Position numbers and translations under genes: made by a program. The notes under the pieces are model-generated. The model worked only from the letters and a program-made list of their open reading frames with translations. It was not told the DNA's origin and made no database searches. From contig NZ_JONN01000001.1 of NCBI RefSeq assembly GCF_000711715.1, forward strand, positions 186,001-250,000: a stretch of 64,000 bases of DNA. The letters run 5' to 3'. Source of the DNA: Sphingomonas astaxanthinifaciens DSM 22298 (GTDB taxonomy: Bacteria; Pseudomonadota; Alphaproteobacteria; Sphingomonadales; Sphingomonadaceae). Positions 57,366 to 64,000 of this stretch are shown in pieces. Each line of letters starts with the position of its first letter. Position 1 is the first letter of the stretch.

Positions 57366-59456
57366 TTACCAGACCTTCACGCGCTCCTCGGGCTTCAGAT
57401 AGAGCTTCTGCCCCGGCTTGACGTCGAAGGCGCCGTACCAGGGATCGAGATTGCGGACGGTGAGCGCACGATACTGGCCGGGCGCGTGGCCGTCAGTGGC
57501 GATCCGCCCGCGCAGCGTCTCCTCGCGCATCTTGGTCGCCCAGGCCTGGCCATAAGCGATGAAGAAGCGCTGGTCGGCGGTGAAGCCGTCGATGGTCGGC
57601 GCGGGCTTGCCGCCAAGGCTGTCGTGATAAGCCTGGTAGGCGGCGGCGAGGCCGGCGACGTCGGCGATGTTCTCGCCCAGCGTCAGCTTGCCGTTGACGT
57701 GCAGGCCCGGCAGCGGCTCGTAGGCGTCGTACTGCTTGGCGAGCGCAGCGCCCGCCTGCTGGAAGCGGCTGAAGTCCTGCGGGGTCCACCAGTTGCGCAG
57801 CGCCCCGGTCGAATCGAACAGCGCGCCATTATTGTCGAAGCTGTGGCTGATCTCGTGCCCGATGACGCTGCCGATCGCGCCGTAATTATAGGCGGCGTCG
57901 GCCTTGGGATCGAAGAACGGGCGGACGAGGATCGCGGCCGGGAAGTTGAGCGCGTTCTGCACCGGCAGGTTGACCGCATTCACCAGCTGGGGCGGCATCC
58001 ACCATTCGCTGCGATCCATCGGCTTGCCGATCTTGGCGATCTGGTGCCGGTATTCGGCAAGGCTCGCCGCCTTCTGGTTGGCATAGGCATTGTCGGCGGT
58101 GATCGTCAGCGCGCCATAGTCGCGCCACGTGTCGGGATAGCCGACGCCGACGACGATCGACTTCACCTTCTTGAGCGCTTCCTCCTTGGTCGAGGGCGCC
58201 ATCCAGTCGAGCGCCTGGACACGCTTGGCGAAGGCTTCCTTGATCCGGTCGACCATCTGCTGAACCTCGGCCTTGGCCGAGGCGGGGAAATATTTGTCGA
58301 CATAGGCCTTGCCGACCGCGTCCTGCAGCGCATTGCTGGTGGCATTGAGTGCCTGGACGTCGCGCGGACGCTGCTGAGGCGTACCCTGGAGCGCGGTGCC
58401 GTTGAAAGCGAAGCTCGCGTCGCGGATCGCGGCGGGGAGGACATTGGCCTGCTGGTTGAGGGTGTGGAAGGCCAGCCAGTCCTTCCAGGCGTCGAGCGGC
58501 TCCGACCCGACCAACGCGGCGAGGCGGGGAATGGCGGCCGAATGATAGGCCTGGAACTTGGGGGCGCTGCCGAGCTGCGCGGCATCGAGCAAAGCGGTCC
58601 AGTCGATGCCGGGGGAATTCTTCTCGAGCTCGGCGCGGGTCCAGACCTTGGCGGCCTTGCTGAAGTCCTCGCTCTCCTCGCGGCTGACATGGGCCTGCGC
58701 GATCTTGGTCTCGAGCGCGAGGATGCGGGTCGCGGCGCCCGCCGGATCGGGATTGCCGGCGGCCTGCATTACCGTCTGGACATAGGCTTTGTACTTGTCG
58801 CGCAAGGCCGTCATCTTGGGGTCGGCCGAGAGATAATATTCGCGCTCGGGCATGCCGATGCCGCCCTGCAGGATGTAGGGCAGGGTCTCGCCGGGGGTGT
58901 TGAGCCCCTGGGTCACGAAGATGCCGAACAGGTTGTCGGTCTGGAAATTGGTCGCGTTGAGCGGATCGACGTCGGCGCGGAGCGTGCCGCCGATCGCCGC
59001 CGACAGCGCCTTCTTGTCGGCGATGGCGGCGATGGCGTCGAGGTCGGCCTTGGCCGGCGCCATGCCCGCCTTGTCGATCGCGGCGGTGTTCAGATAGGCG
59101 TTGTAGTAATTGGCGATCCGGCCCTCGTTGGTGCCGGCATCGGGATTGCTCTTGAGGATCGAATCGAACAGCTCGCGGCTGTTCTTCTCGCGGACCTGAT
59201 CGGCGACATAGAAGGCGCCGACGCTCGACCGGTCGGCCGGAATCTCGGTCGACTTCATCCAGCCGCCATTGGTGAAGCCATAGAAATCGTCGCCCGGCGC
59301 GACGCTCTTGTCCATCGAGGCGGGGACGATCCCGATCTCGGTCCCGGCGGCCGGCTGGACGGCAGCGGTCTCGGGCGCCTTGCCGCAGGCGGCAAGGCCG
59401 AGCGGGAGGGTGAGGGCGGAAGCGGCGAGGAGCAAAGGCTTGAGGTTCATGCGCAT
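57366..59456 (-). CDS. M13 (neprilysin-like) metallopeptidase lipoprotein
   Basis: The 696-residue zinc peptidase has a lipobox LAAC in MNLKPLLLAASALTLPLGLAACG, then DDFYGFTNGGWMK near 55, the PVQNALNFPAAILVRPFF region, VIGHEISHSFDN with HExxH, and GENIADVAGLAAAY with the third zinc ligand; it ends in RNLDPWYGAFDVKPGQKLYLKPEERVKVW, the family's usual CxxW-type tail. Cleaves oligopeptides in the periplasm. The start is 59456 (MRMNLK) or 59450. Confidence 0.93.
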   Translation of the reverse strand: MRMNLKPLLLAASALTLPLGLAACGKAPETAAVQPAAGTEIGIVPASMDKSVAPGDDFYGFTNGGWMKSTEIPADRSSVGAFYVADQVREKNSRELFDSILKSNPDAGTNEGRIANYYNAYLNTAAIDKAGMAPAKADLDAIAAIADKKALSAAIGGTLRADVDPLNATNFQTDNLFGIFVTQGLNTPGETLPYILQGGIGMPEREYYLSADPKMTALRDKYKAYVQTVMQAAGNPDPAGAATRILALETKIAQAHVSREESEDFSKAAKVWTRAELEKNSPGIDWTALLDAAQLGSAPKFQAYHSAAIPRLAALVGSEPLDAWKDWLAFHTLNQQANVLPAAIRDASFAFNGTALQGTPQQRPRDVQALNATSNALQDAVGKAYVDKYFPASAKAEVQQMVDRIKEAFAKRVQALDWMAPSTKEEALKKVKSIVVGVGYPDTWRDYGALTITADNAYANQKAASLAEYRHQIAKIGKPMDRSEWWMPPQLVNAVNLPVQNALNFPAAILVRPFFDPKADAAYNYGAIGSVIGHEISHSFDNNGALFDSTGALRNWWTPQDFSRFQQAGAALAKQYDAYEPLPGLHVNGKLTLGENIADVAGLAAAYQAYHDSLGGKPAPTIDGFTADQRFFIAYGQAWATKMREETLRGRIATDGHAPGQYRALTVRNLDPWYGAFDVKPGQKLYLKPEERVKVW

Positions 59457-59580
59457 CACTTTCGGCAGACAGGATGATGGAACCCGCTGCGCCTGGAACC
59501 CCTGCTTTGCAAGCGTGTCGCGGCCCGCTAGGCGCGAATGACCATCGCCCTTCGACGAACGTAGGTCAGAGCCCGCATCC

Positions 59581-61179
59581 ATGAGTGCCCCGCGCCTCGA
59601 TACCAAGATCAGTCCGGACAGCGCCGAGTTCCGGGCCCGTGCCGCGCACAATCGCGCGCTCGCCGACCGGCTCCGCGCCGATGTCGCCGCCGCCGCGCTC
59701 GGCGGGAACGAGAAGAGCCGCGAGCGGCATGTCAGTCGCGGGAAGCTGCTGCCGCGCGAGCGGGTCGAGCGGCTGCTCGATCCGGGCTCGCCTTTCCTCG
59801 AGATCGGGCAGCTTGCCGCCAACGATCTCTATGACGGCGAAGTGCCGGGCGCGGGCCTCATCTGCGGCATCGGACGGGTGTCGGGCCGGCAGGTGATGAT
59901 CGTCTGCAACGACGCCACGGTGAAGGGCGGGACCTATTATCCGCTGACGGTGAAGAAGCACCTGCGCGCGCAGGAGATCGCCGAGGCCAACCGGCTGCCG
60001 TGCGTCTACCTGGTGGATTCGGGCGGTGCGAACCTGCCGCACCAGGCCGAGGTCTTCCCGGACCGCGACCACTTTGGCCGGATCTTCTTCAACCAGGCGA
60101 ACATGAGCGCGCTCGGAATCCCGCAGATCGCCTGCGTCATGGGGAGCTGTACCGCCGGCGGGGCCTATGTGCCTGCGATGAGCGACGAGAGCGTCATCGT
60201 CGCCAACCAGGGCACCATCTTCCTCGCGGGCCCACCGCTGGTGAAGGCCGCGACGGGCGAGGTGATCAGCGCCGAGGACCTTGGCGGGGGAGATCTTCAT
60301 GCGCGCAAGTCGGGCGTGGTCGACCACCTCGCCGAGAATGACGAGCATGCGCTGACCATCGTCCGCGATATCGTGTCGACGCTGCCCGAGCAGCGGCCGG
60401 CGATCGAGGCCCGCGAGGCGCATCCGCCGGCGTTCGATCCGGCCGAGCTTTACGGCATCGTCCCCGAGGACGTTCGCGCGCCCTATGACGTGCACGAGGT
60501 CATCGCGCGGATCGTCGACGGGTCCGAATTCCACGAATTCAAGGCGCTCTACGGTACGACGCTCGTCTGCGGGTTCGCGCATATCCACGGGATGCCGGTC
60601 GCGATCCTTGCCAATAACGGGGTCCTGTTCAGCGAGAGCGCGGTCAAGGGCGCGCATTTCATCGAGCTGGCCTGCCAGCGCCGCGTGCCCCTGCTGTTCC
60701 TCCAGAATATCTCGGGCTTCATGGTCGGCGGGAAATATGAGGCCGAGGGGATCGCCAAGCATGGCGCAAAGCTCGTCACCGCCGTCGCGACGGCACAGGT
60801 GCCCAAGGTCACCGTGCTGATCGGCGGCAGCTTCGGCGCGGGCAATTACGGCATGTGCGGACGGGCCTACTCCCCGCGCTTCCTGTTCAGCTGGCCCAAC
60901 AGCCGGATCAGCGTGATGGGCGGGGAGCAGGCCGCGAGCGTGCTCGCCACCGTCCACCGCGATGCCGACAAGTGGAGTCCGGAAGAGGCCGAAGCCTTCA
61001 AGGCGCCGATCCGCGAGGATTATGAGGCGCAGGGCAATCCCTGGCACGCCACCGCCCGCCTGTGGGACGACGGCATCATCGACCCCGCCCAGACCCGCGA
61101 CGTCCTCGGACTCGCCTTCGCCGCCTGCCTGAACGCGCCGATCCCGGAGCGTCCGCAGTTCGGCGTATTCCGGATGTAA
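59581..61179 (+). CDS. mccB: Methylcrotonyl-CoA carboxylase, carboxyltransferase (beta) subunit
   Basis: The 532-residue protein is a two-half carboxyltransferase: [28 protein letters not shown] near 57-84, [83 protein letters not shown] order, [22 protein letters not shown], and [63 protein letters not shown]. The layout fits MCC beta, and isovaleryl-CoA dehydrogenase and a biotin carboxylase are near. Length is normal. Confidence 0.9.
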   Translation: MSAPRLDTKISPDSAEFRARAAHNRALADRLRADVAAAALGGNEKSRERHVSRGKLLPRERVERLLDPGSPFLEIGQLAANDLYDGEVPGAGLICGIGRVSGRQVMIVCNDATVKGGTYYPLTVKKHLRAQEIAEANRLPCVYLVDSGGANLPHQAEVFPDRDHFGRIFFNQANMSALGIPQIACVMGSCTAGGAYVPAMSDESVIVANQGTIFLAGPPLVKAATGEVISAEDLGGGDLHARKSGVVDHLAENDEHALTIVRDIVSTLPEQRPAIEAREAHPPAFDPAELYGIVPEDVRAPYDVHEVIARIVDGSEFHEFKALYGTTLVCGFAHIHGMPVAILANNGVLFSESAVKGAHFIELACQRRVPLLFLQNISGFMVGGKYEAEGIAKHGAKLVTAVATAQVPKVTVLIGGSFGAGNYGMCGRAYSPRFLFSWPNSRISVMGGEQAASVLATVHRDADKWSPEEAEAFKAPIREDYEAQGNPWHATARLWDDGIIDPAQTRDVLGLAFAACLNAPIPERPQFGVFRM

Positions 61180-61181
61180 TC

Positions 61182-62174
61182 ATGACCATGCGTACCGACT
61201 GGACCCGTGCGGAGATTGCCGCGCTTTTGGACCTGCCGTTCACCGAGCTCCTGTTCCGCGCCGCCGAGACGCACCGCACCCACCACGCGGCGGGCGAGGT
61301 GCAACTGTGCACGCTGCTCTCGATCAAGACCGGCGGCTGCCCCGAGGATTGCGGATATTGCTCGCAGTCTGCCTTCGCCGACAGCGGGCTCAAGGCCGAG
61401 AAACTGATGGATGTGGAGGCGGTGCTCGCTTCGGCCGCGGAGGCCAAGGCGGCGGGCTCGCAGCGCTTCTGCATGGGCGCGGCCTGGCGCAGTCCCAAAG
61501 ACCGCGACATGACCGCCGTCTGCCGGATGGTCGAGGGCGTGAAGGCGATGGGGCTCGAGACCTGTATGACGCTCGGCATGCTGACGGGCGAGCAGGCGAA
61601 ACAGCTCAAGGCTGCCGGCCTCGACTATTACAACCACAACATCGACAACTCGCCCGAACATTATGGCGAGATCATCTCGACCCGGACCTTTCAGGAGCGC
61701 CTGGATACGCTTGAGCAAGTGCGCGCGGCGGGGATCAGCGTCTGCTGCGGCGGGATCGTCGGCATGGGCGAGACCCGCGACGACCGGGTCGGCTTTCTCC
61801 ACGCCCTCGCCACCCTGCCGCGCCATCCCGGAAGCGTGCCGGTGAATGCGCTGGTGCCGGTCAGGGGCACGGTGCTCGGCGACATGTATGCGGGCGAGCG
61901 GCTGATCGACGATATCGAGTTCGTGCGCACCGTCGCCGTCGCCCGGATCACGATGCCGCGCTCGATGGTGCGGCTGTCGGCGGGGCGCGAAAGCATGAGC
62001 GAGGCGACCCAGGCCTTGTGCTTCCTGGCCGGCGCGAACAGCATCTTCACCGGTGACAAGCTGCTGACCACCGCCAATGCGGGTGACAGCAAGGACGCCG
62101 CCTTGTTCGCCAAGCTTGGCCTCAAGCCGATGGAGGCCGAGGAACCGATGCGCATGCTGGAGCCCGCCGAATGA
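61182..62174 (+). CDS. bioB: Biotin synthase
   Basis: A radical-SAM enzyme that makes biotin from dethiobiotin. The 330-residue protein has the cluster motif [11 protein letters not shown] (C-x3-C-x2-C, about 50-57), [45 protein letters not shown], and a C-terminal [16 protein letters not shown] and [14 protein letters not shown]. Only two bases separate it from mccB, so it sits in the carboxylase operon, and its stop overlaps the next gene. A plausible logic is biotin supply for this carboxylase. Other bio genes are not visible. Confidence 0.96.
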   Translation: MTMRTDWTRAEIAALLDLPFTELLFRAAETHRTHHAAGEVQLCTLLSIKTGGCPEDCGYCSQSAFADSGLKAEKLMDVEAVLASAAEAKAAGSQRFCMGAAWRSPKDRDMTAVCRMVEGVKAMGLETCMTLGMLTGEQAKQLKAAGLDYYNHNIDNSPEHYGEIISTRTFQERLDTLEQVRAAGISVCCGGIVGMGETRDDRVGFLHALATLPRHPGSVPVNALVPVRGTVLGDMYAGERLIDDIEFVRTVAVARITMPRSMVRLSAGRESMSEATQALCFLAGANSIFTGDKLLTTANAGDSKDAALFAKLGLKPMEAEEPMRMLEPAE

Positions 62175-62647
62175 GTCTGACCCTGCTGATCGCCGCCATC
62201 GCCCTGCAGGGCGCCGGAAAGCTGCCGCCCGCCGGCCCTCTGCCTGCGCCGTCCTTCGAGGAAGCGGGGGTGCTTGCGCCGATCAACGAGGCGTTCCGCG
62301 CGCTCGAGACGCAGGACCCGGCCGCGCTGCTGCGCGTCGTCAAGGCCGATGGCCGGGTGACGGCGGTGGGCACGCTCGCCAGCGGGGCCACGGGGGTCCG
62401 CTCGTCGAGCTGGACCGATTATGCCGCGCGGATGAAGCCGGGCAACGAATTCAAGGAGCGGATCACCAACCCCGCGATCGAGATCGACGGCGACATCGCC
62501 ATGGTCTGGGCGCCCTTCACCATCGATGTCGGTGGCAAGATCGTCGCCTGCGGGACCGACCATTTCGATCTCGTCCGCGAGGGCGGCGCGTGGAAGATCC
62601 TCAACATCACCTTCTCGTCGCGGACGAGCGGATGCCCGGGCCAATGA
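62171..62647 (+). CDS. Secreted SnoaL/NTF2-like protein
   Basis: The 158-residue protein has a short hydrophobic start ([12 protein letters not shown]) and then an NTF2-like cone fold: [34 protein letters not shown], then [45 protein letters not shown]4440/SnoaL-type proteins may bind small ligands or be enzymes; role unknown. It overlaps both bioB and the biotin carboxylase gene (ATGA each), so it is part of the operon. Two cysteines at the end. Confidence 0.8.
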   Translation: MSLTLLIAAIALQGAGKLPPAGPLPAPSFEEAGVLAPINEAFRALETQDPAALLRVVKADGRVTAVGTLASGATGVRSSSWTDYAARMKPGNEFKERITNPAIEIDGDIAMVWAPFTIDVGGKIVACGTDHFDLVREGGAWKILNITFSSRTSGCPGQ

Positions 62648-64000
62648 TCGGATCGCTGCTCATCGCCAATCGCGGCGAGATCGCCTGCCGGGTGATCCGT
62701 ACCGCGCAACGCCTCGGAATCCGCACGGTGGCGGTCTATTCGGATGCCGACGCCGACGCGCTGCACGTACGGATGGCGGACGAGGCGGTGCACATCGGAC
62801 CAAGCCCGGTGCGCGAAAGCTATCTCGTCGGCGAGGCAATCATCGCGGCAGCGAAGGATGCGGGCGCGGAAGCGATCCATCCGGGCTACGGCTTCCTCAG
62901 CGAAAATGCCGATTTCGCGCAGGCGGTGCTCGATGCCGGGCTGGTGTGGGTCGGCCCGAAGCCGGCCAGCATCCGGGCGATGGGCCTCAAGGATGCCGCG
63001 AAGAAGCTCATGGCCGATGCCGGCGTCCCGGTCACGCCGGGCTATCTCGGCGACGACCAGCGCCCGGAACGCCTCAAGGCCGAAGCCGACGCGATCGGCT
63101 ATCCGGTGCTGATCAAAGCGGTCGCGGGTGGCGGCGGCAAGGGCATGCGCAAGGTCGACCGCGCGGACGACTTCGCCGATGCGCTCGCAAGCTGCCAGCG
63201 CGAGGCGGCCTCGAGCTTCGGCAACGATGTCGTGCTGATCGAGAAATATATCCTCTCGCCGCGCCACATCGAGGTGCAGGTGTTCGGCGATGGCCAGGGC
63301 AATGTCGTCCACCTGTTCGAGCGCGACTGCTCGCTCCAGCGTCGGCACCAGAAGGTCATCGAGGAAGCGCCGGCGCCCGGCATGGACGAGGCCACGCGCG
63401 CCGCCGTCTGCGGGGCCGCGGTCCGGGCGGCCCAGGCGGTCGATTACGAAGGCGCGGGCACGATCGAATTCATCGCCGATGCGAGCGAGGGCCTCCGGGC
63501 CGACCGCGTCTGGTTCATGGAGATGAACACTCGGCTCCAGGTCGAGCATCCGGTGACCGAGGAGATTACGGGTCAGGACCTGGTCGAGTGGCAGCTGCGG
63601 GTCGCGAGCGGCGAACCCTTGCCCCGGCGGCAGGAAGAGCTGTCGATTCATGGCCACGCCATCGAGGCGCGACTCTATGCCGAGGATCCCGCCACCGGCT
63701 TTCTGCCGAGCACGGGCGTGCTGGAGCATTTCGATCTTGGGGAAGAAGGCCGGATCGAGACCGGGGTCGAGGAAGGCGACGAAATCTCGCCCTTCTACGA
63801 TCCGATGATCGCCAAGCTGGTCGTTCTTGGCGACGATCGCGAGGAAGCGATCGGGGCACTGGCCGGTGTGATCGACGAGGTCGAGGTGTGGCCGGTCAGG
63901 ACCAACGCCGGCTTCCTGTTCAATTGCCTGCTCGACGATGATTTCGGCACCGGGGAGATCGATACGGGTTTCATCGCGCGCAAGCTCGACGAGCTGGTGC
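62644..64000 (+). CDS. mccA: Methylcrotonyl-CoA carboxylase alpha subunit, biotin carboxylase domain (C-terminus cut off)
   Basis: Carboxylates biotin using ATP and bicarbonate. The 452 visible residues give the whole biotin carboxylase domain: SLLIANRGEIACRVIRTAQRLGI, HPGYGFLSENADFAQAVLDAG, IKAVAGGGGKGMRKV (ATP loop), VEKYILSPRHIEVQVFGDGQGNVVHLFERDCS-type, and FMEMNTRLQVEHPVTEEITGQDLVEWQLRVASGE. The remaining BC tail, the BT region and biotinyl Lys lie beyond base 64,000. It overlaps the preceding stop by four bases (ATGA). The MCC assignment rests on context with mccB and the dehydrogenase; propionyl-CoA carboxylase is the alternative. Confidence 0.9.
   Translation, partial: MIGSLLIANRGEIACRVIRTAQRLGIRTVAVYSDADADALHVRMADEAVHIGPSPVRESYLVGEAIIAAAKDAGAEAIHPGYGFLSENADFAQAVLDAGLVWVGPKPASIRAMGLKDAAKKLMADAGVPVTPGYLGDDQRPERLKAEADAIGYPVLIKAVAGGGGKGMRKVDRADDFADALASCQREAASSFGNDVVLIEKYILSPRHIEVQVFGDGQGNVVHLFERDCSLQRRHQKVIEEAPAPGMDEATRAAVCGAAVRAAQAVDYEGAGTIEFIADASEGLRADRVWFMEMNTRLQVEHPVTEEITGQDLVEWQLRVASGEPLPRRQEELSIHGHAIEARLYAEDPATGFLPSTGVLEHFDLGEEGRIETGVEEGDEISPFYDPMIAKLVVLGDDREEAIGALAGVIDEVEVWPVRTNAGFLFNCLLDDDFGTGEIDTGFIARKLDELV

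Overview
The window is ordinary chromosomal DNA of a high-GC alphaproteobacterium, most likely a member of the Sphingomonadales (Sphingomonas-like). The evidence is a petABC cytochrome bc1 operon, a circularly permuted two-piece tmRNA with tag ANDNEALAIAA, a permuted-type rRNA/tRNA-free housekeeping layout, many short GTGA/ATGA gene overlaps, and several families of short inverted repeats between genes. I see no phage, insertion sequence, plasmid function, CRISPR array or tRNA gene.

Layout. 1-4.0 kb: hemF (cut by the window edge) diverges from petABC, with an FNR/FixK-type box between them. 4-8.1 kb: apt, a run of small secreted or membrane proteins, and a polysaccharide deacetylase with an extra N-terminal domain. 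8.3-14.5 kb: ychF, two divergent 2OG-Fe(II) oxygenase paralogues, pth and rplY bracketed by repeats, a pseudouridine synthase and a stand-alone receiver. 14.5-20.6 kb: a Rieske oxygenase, an AmpG-like permease, and a lapA-pyrF-accD-folC run on the minus strand. 20.7-27.3 kb: a beta-lactamase-fold serine hydrolase, hemerythrin, glutaredoxin, a DEAD-box helicase and a UvrD/PcrA helicase. 27.3-28.2 kb is the only long gene-free stretch. 28.2-40 kb: small stress-type proteins, a dicarboxylate symporter, a LytS/LytTR pair, nucleotide and peptidoglycan-recycling enzymes, SWIB, extensin-like and Nudix proteins. 40.2-46 kb: ssrA, an amidohydrolase, and a LemA-TPM-TPM-TPM-Nudix operon. 46-54.5 kb: Dcp-type peptidase, phosphotransferase, phosphodiesterase, nadC, nitronate monooxygenase, and an XRE regulator with a membrane partner. 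54.5-64 kb: a leucine/isovalerate catabolism block (thiolase, isovaleryl-CoA dehydrogenase, methylcrotonyl-CoA carboxylase beta and alpha) with bioB inside it, plus an M13 peptidase.

The most interesting region is 27,397-28,140. It has no credible protein, a promoter-like start with a palindrome between the boxes, about forty GGA trinucleotides on the plus strand against about eight on the other, a string of compact hairpins including GNRA and UUCG tetraloops, and a clean intrinsic terminator at 28,103-28,140. I propose it as a large, undescribed non-coding RNA of about 740 nt. A second unusual trait is that five convergent gene pairs share a single CTAG in which both stop codons lie.
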